DNA of 64,000 bases from assembly GCA_020249435.1 (NCBI GenBank), contig JADCFQ010000051.1, positions 16,038 to 80,037 on the forward strand. The letters are read 5' to 3'. Below are positions 17,449 to 27,137 of this stretch, one piece after another. A program made the translations under genes and the position numbers. Source of the DNA: Roseomonas sp. (GTDB lineage: Bacteria > Pseudomonadota > Alphaproteobacteria > Acetobacterales > Acetobacteraceae). The first letter of the stretch is position 1. Each line of letters opens with the position of its first letter. A model generated the notes under the pieces. It did not search any database, was not told the origin of the DNA, and saw only the letters and a list, made by a program, of their open reading frames with translations.

Positions 17449-19793
17449 CTTACGGCGCGGATCGCCGCCCAAATGCGATCAGGCGTTGCCGGCATTTCGA
17501 TATGGTGGATGCCAAGCGGGCGCAGCGCATCCACCACCGCATTGATCAGCACCGGCAAGGCGCCAACCGTGCCGGCCTCACCAGCGCCCTTCACGCCAAG
17601 CGGATTGGTCTTGGTTGGCACTGGGTTGCTTTTCACCACCATTTCCGGAAAATCCGCGGCGCGCGGCATCAGATAATCCATGAAGCTTGCGGTCAAAAGC
17701 TGACCATTCGCATCATAGCGAATATCCTCGCCAAACACCTGCCCCAACCCCTGCGCAATGCCGCCATGGATTTGGCCCTTCAGCAGCAGCGGATTGATCA
17801 CGGTACCGACATCATCCACCACAACATAAGCAACGGTCTCAGCTTCGCCGGTTTCGGGGTCTATTTCCACCTCGGCGATATGGCAGCCATTGGGGAAGGT
17901 TGCGTCACCAGGGCGCGTGATGAGCAGGGCGGAAAGCCCTAATTCTTCACCCATCGGCAATTGGCCGGGGATGTAGCTGCGCCGCGCGAGGGCTTCGATG
18001 CCAATGCCGCGATCCGTCCCCGCGATGCGGAATTGCCCCTCACTGAATTCGATATCGCCTTCCGCTGCTTCCAGAAAATGGGCGGCGATCTTTTTGCCAC
18101 GCGCGATGATGCGCTCCGCCGCGCCCACCAGCGCGCCACCGGCGGCCATCATGGATCGTGATCCAATCGTACCGCGCCCATGCGTTACAATATCAGTGTC
18201 ACCATTGATGAAGCGGATGCGCTCGGCCGGAATCCCCAAACGTTCTGACGCGATCTGGCGAAATACTGTTTCATGCCCCTGGCCGTGATTATGGCTGCCC
18301 ATCAGCAAGGTCACGCTACCGCCGGAATCGAAGCGGATTTCAGCAGCTTCTTCCAAGGGCCCGCGATGCGGCCCGCCCGCGCTTTCAATCGCATTGGCAA
18401 TGCCAATACCGCGCAGCTTGCCGCGCGCCTTGGCTTCCGCGCGACGTGCCTCAAACCCTGCCCAATCAGCCGCTTTCAGGGCGAGTGCCATATTCTTCGG
18501 GAAATCGCCGCTGTCATAGGTATAATCAAGCCCGGTGCGAAACGGCATGGCATCGGGCGGGATCAGGTTTTTCTCCCGCAGCGCAATCCGGTCCAAGCCC
18601 ATTTCATCCGCGGCCAGATCAATGATGCGTTCAATGGCGTAAATCGCCTCTGGCCGCCCAGCACCGCGATAGGGCGCGGTTGGTTGCGTATGCGTGAAAA
18701 TGCAGCGCACTTCAGTGAAGATATGCGGCGTGCGATAAACCCCCGCGAGCCCGCCGACATTATTCGTGGCCGAAACCGGCCCCTGCCAGGCAAGATAGGC
18801 GCCAACATTACACAGCGTATGCACACGAAAGCCGAGGAAGGTACCATCCGCCGCCAGCGCCAATTCCGCTGTTGAGACATTGTCGCGCGCATGGGTATCC
18901 GCCAAAAAACTTTCCGTACGCGTCGCGGTCCAGCGTACCGGCCGGCCAAGGCGCTTGGCGCCATGCAGGGCCAGCACATATTCCTGAAACGGGCTTTCCT
19001 TCATGCCAAAGCCGCCACCCACATCGGGCGAGATAATGCGCAGCCTATTGGATGGTATCTTTAGCGCGAATTCTGCGATTTCATTGCGCATTACATGCGG
19101 CAATTGCGTACCTGTCGTCAGCGTATAGCGCTCCTCCACCGGATCATAGCTCGCCAGCGCATTGCGCGGTTCCATGGGGTTGGCGGAAACCCGCGTGATG
19201 CGGAAATCAAGCCGCGTGACATGCGCCGCGCGCGCGAAGGCCGCCTCCACCGCCGCCGCATCGCCTAGGCGGAACAGGACGCTTTCATTTTCCTGCGCCA
19301 AATCGGGCCAAAGCTGCGGCGCATCGGGCCTGATCGCCTCTGCCACATCCGTGACTGCTCGCAGGGGTTCATATTCAACAATGATCGCTTCCGCCGCATC
19401 CCGCGCGGCAGCGCGCGATGTCGCGATCACCGCCGCCACCGCATCGCCCACATAGCGCACCTGCCCCATGGCCAGCATGCGCCAGGGCGTCTGCGCCAAA
19501 GGTGATCCATTTCGTTGCAGCCTTGGCGTGATGCAGCGCAGCACGCCAAGTTCCTCGATATCGTCAGGCGTCAGCACCAGCAGCACGCCGGGCATACCGC
19601 GCGCCTTGCTGACATCCAACCTCGTGACGCGCGCCGAGGCATAAGGGGAACGCAGCATCACAAGCTGCGCGACATCCGCGCCGCCCAGATCATCCACATA
19701 GCGCCCCTGCCCGCGCAGAAACCGCATATCCTCAATGCGGCGCACCGGGGCGCCGATGCCGGTTCCTCTCATCGTGGCGGGGATATGATTCAT
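17445..19793 (-). CDS. Molybdenum hydroxylase large subunit (xanthine dehydrogenase/CoxL family)
   Basis: This 782-residue molybdopterin-cytosine-dinucleotide subunit has GTGIGAPVRRIEDMRFLRG at the start, the Moco blocks DVGGGFGMKE, PYRGAGRPEA and GSHNHGQGHET, and catalytic glutamate E739 in GVKGAGEAG. The CO-dehydrogenase-specific CSFR loop is absent, so it should hydroxylate an organic substrate such as an N-heterocycle or aldehyde. The FAD-binding (CoxM) and 2Fe-2S (CoxS) partner genes normally next to it are missing here, so the subunit must be completed from elsewhere. It is convergent with the GTPase gene and divergent from the first Bug gene. Confidence 0.85.
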   Translation of the reverse strand: MNHIPATMRGTGIGAPVRRIEDMRFLRGQGRYVDDLGGADVAQLVMLRSPYASARVTRLDVSKARGMPGVLLVLTPDDIEELGVLRCITPRLQRNGSPLAQTPWRMLAMGQVRYVGDAVAAVIATSRAAARDAAEAIIVEYEPLRAVTDVAEAIRPDAPQLWPDLAQENESVLFRLGDAAAVEAAFARAAHVTRLDFRITRVSANPMEPRNALASYDPVEERYTLTTGTQLPHVMRNEIAEFALKIPSNRLRIISPDVGGGFGMKESPFQEYVLALHGAKRLGRPVRWTATRTESFLADTHARDNVSTAELALAADGTFLGFRVHTLCNVGAYLAWQGPVSATNNVGGLAGVYRTPHIFTEVRCIFTHTQPTAPYRGAGRPEAIYAIERIIDLAADEMGLDRIALREKNLIPPDAMPFRTGLDYTYDSGDFPKNMALALKAADWAGFEARRAEAKARGKLRGIGIANAIESAGGPHRGPLEEAAEIRFDSGGSVTLLMGSHNHGQGHETVFRQIASERLGIPAERIRFINGDTDIVTHGRGTIGSRSMMAAGGALVGAAERIIARGKKIAAHFLEAAEGDIEFSEGQFRIAGTDRGIGIEALARRSYIPGQLPMGEELGLSALLITRPGDATFPNGCHIAEVEIDPETGEAETVAYVVVDDVGTVINPLLLKGQIHGGIAQGLGQVFGEDIRYDANGQLLTASFMDYLMPRAADFPEMVVKSNPVPTKTNPLGVKGAGEAGTVGALPVLINAVVDALRPLGIHHIEMPATPDRIWAAIRAVS

Positions 19794-19918
19794 GGCCTGG
19801 CTTCTCCTTGGATGGTAAGCTCATAGGCGGAATGGCACTTCGTCAATCCCAGGAATTTCTTGACGGCCAGGGCAACACGCCGCCTAATGAGGCCCGCAAA
19901 AAACCAAAGGGGCTTATT

Positions 19919-20884
19919 ATGCAAAGGCGCCATATCCTGCTTGGCCTGACCGGCACTGCCTTGACAAGCCCCGCCATTGCGCAAGGCGCCTGGCCCAATC
20001 GCCCCTTGCGCATGATTGTGCCCTTCACGCCCGGTGCGGCGACGGATGCCATGGCGCGGCTTGCCGCGACCAAAATTGCCGATGCGCTTGGCGTGACTGT
20101 GGTGGTGGAAAATCGCGCCGGCGCGAATGGCGCGGTTGGTAGCCAGGCCGTGCTGCAATCGGCGGCTGATGGCTATACGCTGCTTGGGTCCGCTTCCATT
20201 CATCCCATGGCGCGCCATGTCATGAAGAACGCGCCCTATGATCCGGTGCAGGATTTCGTGGCGGTTGCGCGCACGGCACGCGGCCCCTTGGTGCTGGTGA
20301 TGAACCCGCGCCTGCCGCAAACCACCATCCCCGCCGTGGTGGAAGCCGCAAAGCGCGAACCCGCCAAATGGTCCTTCGCCACATCCTCCCTTGGGGCGGC
20401 GGGGCATTTGGGCAGCATTGAATTCAACCGCCTGACCGGGGCGAATATCGAAATTGTCGGCTATCGCGGTTCCGCGCCGGCGCTGACGGATGTTGCGGCC
20501 GGTAATGCGCAGCTGATGTTCGATCCGGTGCTGGCGACGCTGCCCATGGTGCGCGCGGGGCAATTGCGCGGGCTTGGCGTGGCCACCGCTGCGCGCACAC
20601 CCTTGGCGCCGGATTTGCCCACCCTCACGGAAGCCGGGCTGCCCGGTTTTGAATTCTATTCCTGGTATGGCGTTTGGGCGCCGCGTGGCGTGCCAGTTGA
20701 AATCTTGCAGCGGCTCAATCGCATTCTGGTGGATGGCATGCGTGAGGCTGCAACGGTGCAACGCCTGAGCGGCCTTGGGTTTGAGCCTGTGGCGGAAACA
20801 GTGGACGAAGCCGAGGCCTTCATCCGCGCCGATGTGGCGCGCAATGCGGAATTGCTGCGGCTCGCGAATTTCCAGCCGGAGTAA
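19919..20884 (+). CDS. Bug-type tripartite tricarboxylate transporter substrate-binding protein
   Basis: This 321-residue periplasmic protein starts with MQRRHILLGLTGTALTSPAIAQ, a twin-arginine-like/Sec signal cut near AIAQ-GA. It continues with the Bug hallmarks WPNRPLRMIVPFTPGAATD, VVENRAGANG and PYDPVQDF. Bug proteins bind small carboxylates or amino-acid-like compounds in the periplasm. ATG 19919 follows an AAAGGGG ribosome-binding site; the frame extends upstream to 19808, but that stretch has no signal-like content. No TctA/TctB membrane genes are near, as is usual for this expanded family. A second Bug gene follows on the same strand 97 bases downstream. Confidence 0.9.
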   Translation: MQRRHILLGLTGTALTSPAIAQGAWPNRPLRMIVPFTPGAATDAMARLAATKIADALGVTVVVENRAGANGAVGSQAVLQSAADGYTLLGSASIHPMARHVMKNAPYDPVQDFVAVARTARGPLVLVMNPRLPQTTIPAVVEAAKREPAKWSFATSSLGAAGHLGSIEFNRLTGANIEIVGYRGSAPALTDVAAGNAQLMFDPVLATLPMVRAGQLRGLGVATAARTPLAPDLPTLTEAGLPGFEFYSWYGVWAPRGVPVEILQRLNRILVDGMREAATVQRLSGLGFEPVAETVDEAEAFIRADVARNAELLRLANFQPE

Positions 20885-20981
20885 CGGGCGCAGTAACATC
20901 CGCGCCCGGAAGGCCCTTCCTGCTTGCAGCCGGCGCCGCCTGACGCCATTGTGAGGGGGTATTCAGACCGGGCATCACTTC

Positions 20982-21962
20982 ATGGAAAATTTCCATCGCC
21001 GCTCCCTTCTGGCGCTGAGCACTGCATTTGCTGCCAGCCCCAATGCGCTCCACGCGCAAGCCGCCTGGCCGGATCGGCCGGTGCGGATCATTTGCGCCTT
21101 TCCGGGGGGCTCGACGCCGGACCTCGCGGCGCGGGCGATTGCGCCGCATTTGCAGCAGGTGTTGGGCCAGCCGGTGATTGTGGAAAATCGTGCCGGCGGT
21201 GGCGGGCATATCGGCACGGAAGCCGTGGCGCGCGCCACCGATGGCCATACGCTTGGCGTCACGATTGGTGGGCCGGGCAGCACGGCGAAAATCCTGAACC
21301 CGGCGCTGGGCTATGATCCCGCAACAGATTTGGCGCCGATCAGCCTTTTGGCGCGGCTACCCTTTGTGCTGGTGGTGCATCCTTCCGTGCCCGCGCGCAA
21401 TGCCGCCGAGTTTGTGGCTTTCGCCAAGGCCAATCCGGGTAAGATCAGCTATGCCTCCACCGGGCCGGGCACGCTTTCCCATCTGGTGATGGAAGATTTG
21501 GCGGCGTCCCAGGGGTTTGAGGCAGTGCATGTGCCCTATCGCGCCGTGGGTCAGGCGGTGCTGGATTTGGTGGCGGGGCGCATCCATGCGTTTTTCGCGG
21601 CAACTGGCGGTGTGCTGGGCCAGGTGCGGGATGGTTCCGTGCGCGCTTTGGCGGTGACGAGTGCAGAGCGTTTCCCCGCCTTGCCTGAGGTGCCGACCAT
21701 GGCGGAAGCGGGCGTGCCTTCCGGCCCGGCCGTTGCCTGGATTGGGCTTTTTGCGCCGGCGGGTTTTCCTGCGGATCGTATTGCGCGCCTTGCTGAGGAA
21801 ACCGGCAAGGCACTTGCTGTGCCCGATCAGCGCCGCGCTTTGGAAACCGCGGGCTTTACCGTGGTGGGGAGTGATACGGGAACATTCCGCGCGCTGCTCG
21901 CTTCCGATATTGCGCGCTGGGGTGGCTTGATTCGCCGGTTGGGGCTGAAGCCGGAAAGCTGA
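20982..21962 (+). CDS. Bug-type substrate-binding protein
   Basis: This 326-residue member of the same family has signal peptide RRSLLALSTAFAASPNALHAQ, then WPDRPVRIICAFPGGSTPD, VIVENRAGGGGHIG and YDPATDLAPISLL. It carries the two-domain Bug core and the closing region SDIARWGGLIRRLGL. It differs widely from the preceding Bug protein, so the pair probably binds different ligands and is not a recent duplication. The ribosome-binding site is weak. It ends 2 bases before the convergent flavodoxin-like gene stop. Confidence 0.9.
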   Translation: MENFHRRSLLALSTAFAASPNALHAQAAWPDRPVRIICAFPGGSTPDLAARAIAPHLQQVLGQPVIVENRAGGGGHIGTEAVARATDGHTLGVTIGGPGSTAKILNPALGYDPATDLAPISLLARLPFVLVVHPSVPARNAAEFVAFAKANPGKISYASTGPGTLSHLVMEDLAASQGFEAVHVPYRAVGQAVLDLVAGRIHAFFAATGGVLGQVRDGSVRALAVTSAERFPALPEVPTMAEAGVPSGPAVAWIGLFAPAGFPADRIARLAEETGKALAVPDQRRALETAGFTVVGSDTGTFRALLASDIARWGGLIRRLGLKPES

Positions 21963-21964
21963 GA

Positions 21965-22456
21965 TCAGAATATTCCGGCGGCTAAGCCAGCAGCAAAAGC
22001 GGCGCCGAGTTCTTCGCAGCGCGCAACATCAGCGGCGCTGATGATCTTGGGTGCGGCGATGGCTTCCGGCGTTTGCGCGCCGGTGATCACGATCAGCGGC
22101 TCGGCAATGGGTTTCAGCCGCCAGCCTGTCGCGATGCGCGCAATCTGCCGCGCGGCACCGGTGCCATCGGACCCCGCGCAGATCATGGTCGCGTAAGGCC
22201 GGCCCTGGATTTGATCCAGCAACGGATAATAGCAGCGATCGAAGAAATCCTTCATCACGCCGGCCATGGAAGCCAGGTTTTCAGGGGTGGCGAAGATATA
22301 GCCATCGGCTGCCAGCAAATCCTCTGGCGCCGCTTCGCTGGCGTGCAGGCCACCAACGGCGGTACTGCCTTCCGCCATGGCGCCTTCCAGCGCGGCCTGA
22401 GCCATCTGGCGCGCGCCATCCGTCATGGAATGGTGAATGACGAGAAGAGTTTTCAT
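21965..22456 (-). CDS. Flavodoxin-like NAD(P)H-dependent oxidoreductase
   Basis: This 163-residue protein has the flavodoxin fold: TLLVIHHSMTDGARQMA is the FMN phosphate loop region, YIFATPENLASMAG the second loop, and TMICAGSDGTGAARQ the third. It probably binds FMN and acts as a small flavin reductase or oxidoreductase. It starts 6 bases after the stop of the solute-binding protein gene and is likely the last gene of the minus-strand transcript that begins with the arsenic operon. A role in arsenic chemistry is only a guess from position. Confidence 0.75.
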   Translation of the reverse strand: MKTLLVIHHSMTDGARQMAQAALEGAMAEGSTAVGGLHASEAAPEDLLAADGYIFATPENLASMAGVMKDFFDRCYYPLLDQIQGRPYATMICAGSDGTGAARQIARIATGWRLKPIAEPLIVITGAQTPEAIAAPKIISAADVARCEELGAAFAAGLAAGIF

Positions 22457-22462
22457 GCCAAT

Positions 22463-24046
22463 TCAGCGCCGGATCAGACCCTGCGGCAGGAAGGCACCAT
22501 TGTAGTAGGGCACTGCTGAAACCGGCTTGCGCGCCGCATAGACATAGGCCGGGTAGTAGATCATCAGCATGATCGCTTCCTCACCAATCGCGATATCGGT
22601 GGCTTGCGCGAAAAGCTCATTCCGTTTGGTTTCATCCATGGTCTTCAGCGCTTCTGCCACCAGCGCATCGGCGCGCGGGCTGGAATGGCGGGTGCGATTG
22701 GCGGTGCCAAGCCCGGCATCTCGATTGAAGGTATGGAGCAGTGCGCGATAGGCGTAGCTGATGTTATCCGCGCCATATTGCGCGGCCATCACTGTGAAGG
22801 TCTGCCGTGCGGCAGCCAGGAAATAGGCCGCATTGGGCATGGTTTGCACTTCGGTCTTCACGCCAATGCGCGTCCAGAATTGTGCAATGGCTTGCGCAAC
22901 CTTTTCATCATTCGGGTAGCGGTCATTGGTGGCGTGGATGGTGATTTGAAACCCGTTCGGATAGCCCGCTTCCGCCAGAAGCCGCCGCGCGCGATCCGGT
23001 TCAAACGCCACAGGCTTGAGGCGCGGGGAGGTGCCAGGTGTGCCCGGCGGCAGCACATCAGATGCGACGGAAGCGGCACCTTCCATGACGCGATCCACAA
23101 TCGCTGCGCGATTGATGGCATGGGATAGCGCCAACCTGACCCGCACATCCTTGAGCGGATTTTTCGTCATAGCCTGGCCGTTATTGTCGCGAATATGCGG
23201 GGAGATATCGCGATCCATATCCAGCGCCACATACATCACGCGCATGCCCGCGATTTGGGAGACATCAATCGCCGCATTGCTGCGCAGCCGCGCCAGATCG
23301 GGGATCGAGACCTCATCTATCGCCTGCACATCACCCGAGAGCAGCGCGGCGATGCGCCCGGAATCATTCGGGATGACGCGGAATTGCACTTCTTCAAATT
23401 CCGGCCTTTGGCCGAACCAATGCGGGTTGCGGCGCATGGTGACGAATTCGCCGAAGCGGTAATCCACCAGTGTATAGGGGCCGGAGAAAAGCCGCGCCTT
23501 GCCGGCGTTGAAATCCGCGGGCTTGAAATCCTCACCGAGTGATGCGGCGACGATGGCGATTTCCGTCAGGTCCTCCGCCATGAAGGGGTAGGGTTCTTCC
23601 GTTTTGACCAGCAGGCGCTGCGCATCAAGAATCTCGATATCCTTGATGGCGCGGACAAAAATTTGATAGCCGCCGGCGGAGCCTTCCAGGCGCGGAATAC
23701 GCCGGATGGAAAAGGCCACATCCTGCGCGGTGATGGGGCTGCCATCGCTGAATTTCGCTGCTGGGTTCAGCGTGATTTCCCAGGCACGGCCATCACCGAC
23801 CGCGCGCCAGGATTGCGCAATGGCGGGCGTGGGTTTGCCATCTGGGGTCATGCCGATCAACCGCGCATGGCAACCGCGCAGCAGGTTCTGTTCGCCTGCC
23901 AAGCGGAATTGCGGGTCCATGGAAGTGGGGCTGAGCTTGACGCCAACGCGCAGCACACCGCCCGGCATGGGCTGCGCTGTGGCGCCTTGGGTCAGCACAA
24001 ACAGGCTTGCACCGAAGCCTGCGAGAAATTCGGAACGTTTCAGCAT
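22463..24046 (-). CDS. Family 5 ABC transporter solute-binding protein (orphan)
   Basis: This 527-residue periplasmic protein of the dipeptide/oligopeptide/nickel SBP_bac_5 family has a signal sequence MLKRSEFLAGFGASLFVL cut after ATAQ. The conserved segments are ISFSIRRIP-like (VAFSIRRIPRLEG), KFSDGSPITAQDV, DVRVRLALSHAINR and the usual LLAEAGYPNGF. Start ATG 24046 has AAGGGGG before it; the frame extends upstream into ArsJ but is not coding there. No ABC permease or ATPase genes lie near, so it must share a transporter encoded elsewhere. It begins 34 bases after the arsJ stop on the same strand. Confidence 0.85.
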   Translation of the reverse strand: MLKRSEFLAGFGASLFVLTQGATAQPMPGGVLRVGVKLSPTSMDPQFRLAGEQNLLRGCHARLIGMTPDGKPTPAIAQSWRAVGDGRAWEITLNPAAKFSDGSPITAQDVAFSIRRIPRLEGSAGGYQIFVRAIKDIEILDAQRLLVKTEEPYPFMAEDLTEIAIVAASLGEDFKPADFNAGKARLFSGPYTLVDYRFGEFVTMRRNPHWFGQRPEFEEVQFRVIPNDSGRIAALLSGDVQAIDEVSIPDLARLRSNAAIDVSQIAGMRVMYVALDMDRDISPHIRDNNGQAMTKNPLKDVRVRLALSHAINRAAIVDRVMEGAASVASDVLPPGTPGTSPRLKPVAFEPDRARRLLAEAGYPNGFQITIHATNDRYPNDEKVAQAIAQFWTRIGVKTEVQTMPNAAYFLAAARQTFTVMAAQYGADNISYAYRALLHTFNRDAGLGTANRTRHSSPRADALVAEALKTMDETKRNELFAQATDIAIGEEAIMLMIYYPAYVYAARKPVSAVPYYNGAFLPQGLIRR

Positions 24047-24080
24047 GGCGGCCCCCTTTGTCAGGCGCCAAGTCTTACGC

Positions 24081-25295
24081 TCAGTGCGCTTTCGCGCAAG
24101 CGGCGCGGTCCGCCGGCAGGGCAAGTGTGATGGCCCAGCAAAGCCCGAGCATGACCGCCGCCCCCGCCAAGGCGCCCATGATGCCCGCCATTTGATAGAG
24201 CAAACCCGAAAGCAGTGTGCCGGCGAAACGCCCGGCAGCATTGGCGGCGTAGTAGAAGCCGACATCCTCGGCGGCTTTTTTGGAGCCCGCGTAAGCCAGG
24301 ATGAGATAGGAATGCAGTGAGGAATTCACCGCAAAGGCAAAACCAAACACCAAAAGCCCGAGCACCAGCACCAGATCGGCACGGCCCGCTTGCAACCATA
24401 GTGACACCATCAGCGCGGGTGGTATCACCGCAAGGCCAAGGCACCAGAGGCGCGCCACCGGCACCTCGGCGCTCAGCCCATCGGCGCTACGCTGGATCAA
24501 GGATGGCGCCACCGCCTGCACCAACCCATAGCCAATCGTCCAAATGGCGAGGAAACCGCCCACCGCCGCAAAGCTCCAGCCCGAAGAATAGAGAAACACG
24601 GGAAGGGCGACGACAAACCAGACATCGCGCGCGCCGAATAGCAGGATGCGCGCGGCGGCCAGCAGATTGACGCCGCGATCCCGCGCCATGAATTCGCGCA
24701 TGGAGGCTGACGCCTTGGCCTTGCCCATCATCGGCGGCAGGGATGCGACAACACCCAGCAACACCAAGCCTAGCAGTGCGGCCATCAACCAAAGCGCGCC
24801 CTGAAAGCCAAGCGCTTCCAGCAACACACCGCCCAGGAAGAACCCAACGCCTTTCATGGCATTCTTGCTGCCGGTGAACCAAGCTACCCAACGGAGCAGC
24901 CGGCCCGAGGCATCGCCCGCCGTGAGTTTGATCGCGGATTTGGAGGCGGTTTTGGTGATATCCTTCGCAATGCCGCAAATGCCTTGCGCGATCACCACCC
25001 AAACCAGCGCCATGGCCGGCACCCAATGCGGCGATAACGCTGACAGCATCAGGAAACCCGCGATTTGTGCGGTAAGCCCCACCGCCAGCATGCGCGCAAT
25101 GCCAAAACGTGTCGCCAGCCAGCCGCCAATCAGATTGGCACCGATGCCCGCAGCCTCATACAACAAAAACAGAAACGCCAGCGCAAAGGGCGAATAGCCA
25201 AGCTTTTGGAAATAGAGCAGCACCAGCATGCGCAAAGCGCCATCAGTCAGCGTAAAACCCCAATAGGCGGCAGTGACGATGGCGTAGTTGCGCAT
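24081..25295 (-). CDS. arsJ: ArsJ-type MFS efflux protein for arseno-phosphoglycerate
   Basis: This 404-residue, 12-helix major facilitator protein matches the ArsJ pattern: NYAIVTAAYWGFTLTDGALR at the start, LGYSPFALAFLFLLYE, GIAKDITKTASKSAIKL, and TGSKNAMKGVGFFLGG. ArsJ exports 1-arseno-3-phosphoglycerate, the unstable product made when GAPDH uses arsenate in place of phosphate; it then breaks down outside the cell. The GAPDH partner gene ends one base before this ATG (25295). The frame is open further upstream within the GAPDH gene but is not coding. Family assignment is from recalled motifs plus the GAPDH neighbour. Confidence 0.9.
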   Translation of the reverse strand: MRNYAIVTAAYWGFTLTDGALRMLVLLYFQKLGYSPFALAFLFLLYEAAGIGANLIGGWLATRFGIARMLAVGLTAQIAGFLMLSALSPHWVPAMALVWVVIAQGICGIAKDITKTASKSAIKLTAGDASGRLLRWVAWFTGSKNAMKGVGFFLGGVLLEALGFQGALWLMAALLGLVLLGVVASLPPMMGKAKASASMREFMARDRGVNLLAAARILLFGARDVWFVVALPVFLYSSGWSFAAVGGFLAIWTIGYGLVQAVAPSLIQRSADGLSAEVPVARLWCLGLAVIPPALMVSLWLQAGRADLVLVLGLLVFGFAFAVNSSLHSYLILAYAGSKKAAEDVGFYYAANAAGRFAGTLLSGLLYQMAGIMGALAGAAVMLGLCWAITLALPADRAACAKAH

Positions 25296-25296
25296 G

Positions 25297-26340
25297 TCAG
25301 AGGCCGCGCGATTCCAAGATGCAGGCCAGATCCACCATGCGGCAGGCATAGCCCATTTCATTGTCATACCAGGCGTAGATTTTCGCCATGGTACCATCCG
25401 TCACCAAGGTGGATGGCGCATCAATGATGGAACTCCGCGTATCCCGCGCATAATCGACGGAAACCAAAGGCCGTTCCTCATAGCCTAGAATACCGGCCAG
25501 CGGGCCTTCGGCGGCGGCACGGAACAGCGCGTTCAATTCCTCGGCGCTGGTCGCGCGCTGCACCTCAAACACGCAATCGGTGAGGGAAGCATTCAAAACA
25601 GGCGCGCGCACCGCATGGCCATTCAGCTTACCCTTGAGTTCGGGATAGATCAGCGCAATCGCCGTTGCACTCCCGGTAGTAGTGGGTTGCAAGGACAGCA
25701 TGGCGGAACGCGCGCGGCGCAAATCCTTATGTGGCGCATCCACCACTACATTGGTATTGGTGGGGTCGTGGATGGTGGTGATCTGACCATGCCTGATCCC
25801 AATCGCCTCATGCACCACCTTCACCACGGGGGCGAGGCAATTGGTGGTGCATGATGCGGCGGTGACAATCGGGTGGCGCGCGGGATCATACAGCGCATCA
25901 TTCACGCCCACCACGATATTGAGCACCGATGCTTCCTTGACCGGTGCGGCGACAATCACGCGCTTCGCCCCGCGGTCCAGATGGCCGCGCAAAGTGGCCT
26001 CCGTCAGGAATTTGCCGCTACATTCCAGCACCAGATCAACGCCCAAATCACCCCAGGGAATCGCTGCCGGGGTCGCGGATTCCGTGAAGCCGATGCGCTT
26101 GTCGCCAATGCGCAAAGCATCCGCGCCCTCCGCCGCGATGGGCGCGCGCCAACGGCCCTGCACGCTATCGAAGGTGAGCAAATGTGCGGTGGCTGCCGCG
26201 CCGCCCTTCACCTCATTCACATGCACAATATCCAGCCGATTGGCGCGGCGTGGATCATCCTCACCACGCTCCGCCGCGCCGAAAGCGGCACGAAATGCCA
26301 GGCGGCCAATGCGGCCCATGCCATTGATGCCAACCCTCAT
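25297..26340 (-). CDS. ArsJ-associated glyceraldehyde-3-phosphate dehydrogenase
   Basis: This 347-residue type I GAPDH has the NAD loop [13 protein letters not shown], catalytic C164 in [10 protein letters not shown], and the C-terminal [15 protein letters not shown]. The insert [23 protein letters not shown] near residues 20-43 and the position between arsRC and arsJ match the GAPDH that feeds ArsJ, oxidising glyceraldehyde-3-phosphate with arsenate. It is probably not the housekeeping enzyme. Its ATG overlaps the stop of the ArsR-ArsC fusion (ATGA, 26337-26340), so translation of the two is coupled. Confidence 0.93.
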   Translation of the reverse strand: MRVGINGMGRIGRLAFRAAFGAAERGEDDPRRANRLDIVHVNEVKGGAAATAHLLTFDSVQGRWRAPIAAEGADALRIGDKRIGFTESATPAAIPWGDLGVDLVLECSGKFLTEATLRGHLDRGAKRVIVAAPVKEASVLNIVVGVNDALYDPARHPIVTAASCTTNCLAPVVKVVHEAIGIRHGQITTIHDPTNTNVVVDAPHKDLRRARSAMLSLQPTTTGSATAIALIYPELKGKLNGHAVRAPVLNASLTDCVFEVQRATSAEELNALFRAAAEGPLAGILGYEERPLVSVDYARDTRSSIIDAPSTLVTDGTMAKIYAWYDNEMGYACRMVDLACILESRGL

Positions 26341-27137
26341 GCCCGCGCTCCCGCCATTGGATTGCCCAAAGCTTCAACCCTTGCCTGCAACGCCATGCGA
26401 TCGAGCGTGGTGAAGGGAAGGCTTGTGAAGATATCCAGCCGGCGCCGCAGCGCTGCGTAAAGTTCGTTCAGAAGCGTCGCGCGTTCAGCGCCGGCGCCTG
26501 TGAATTTCGCCGGGTCCGGCAAGGGCCAGGCCGCGCTGGTGATGGTATCGCCGAAATCCGGGCAGCGCTGACCTTCCAGCGTATCGCAAAGCGCAATGAC
26601 GAAATCGAAACGCGGCGCTTCGGGGCCGGTAAACTCCTCCCAGGATTTGGAGCGCAAAGGCGCCACATCATGCCCAAGCGCCTGAAGCTGCGCGAGCACT
26701 TCCGGCAGCGGCCCATCGGGCGCGGGTTCCGACCCGGCCGAATAGGCGCGAAAACGCCCGCCGCCGATGCGGTTCAGAATGGCTTCCGCCATGATGGAAC
26801 GCGCCGAATTGCGTGTGCAGAGAAACAGCACCCGCATGGCCCGGCCCGGGGCGGTGATGGGCGCCGTTGCCCCACCCAGAAACCCGACCAGCGCAGCAAA
26901 GGCCGCCGGGGCGCTGGCATAAAGCACCTGGCGCCCCTGGCGCTGCGGCGTGATCAGCCCGGCATCTTCCAGCGCGCGCAAGTGAAAGGAAAGCGTGGAA
27001 GGCGGCACGCCCAGCGCCTCGGCAAGGTCGCCTGCCGGCAGGCCCTCAGGCCCTGCCCCTTGCAGGTTTTGGATCAGGGCCAGCCGGGTGGGCTGGCCCA
27101 AGGCGGCAAAAGCCGCAGCGGCGGATTCTGTTTCCAT
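26337..27137 (-). CDS. ArsR-type regulator fused to low-molecular-weight arsenate reductase
   Basis: This 266-residue protein has two parts. Residues 1-95 are an ArsR/SmtB winged helix ([14 protein letters not shown], then [21 protein letters not shown] and QGRQVLYAS). Residues 100-266 are a low-molecular-weight phosphatase/arsenate reductase with P-loop CTRNSAR (C107 to R113), C184 and C192 in [10 protein letters not shown], and D208 in PLPDPAKF. This is the three-cysteine layout of thioredoxin-linked ArsC. The ArsR half has no cysteine, so the usual As(III) site is absent. The tail [18 protein letters not shown] is common to such ArsC domains. A palindromic operator overlaps its promoter. 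Confidence 0.92.
   Translation of the reverse strand: METESAAAAFAALGQPTRLALIQNLQGAGPEGLPAGDLAEALGVPPSTLSFHLRALEDAGLITPQRQGRQVLYASAPAAFAALVGFLGGATAPITAPGRAMRVLFLCTRNSARSIMAEAILNRIGGGRFRAYSAGSEPAPDGPLPEVLAQLQALGHDVAPLRSKSWEEFTGPEAPRFDFVIALCDTLEGQRCPDFGDTITSAAWPLPDPAKFTGAGAERATLLNELYAALRRRLDIFTSLPFTTLDRMALQARVEALGNPMAGARA

Noticed and set aside
17445..19793. Carbon-monoxide dehydrogenase large subunit
   Set aside because: The CO-dehydrogenase active-site loop with CSFR was not found, and the coxM/coxS partners are absent. It is called only as a molybdenum hydroxylase large subunit.
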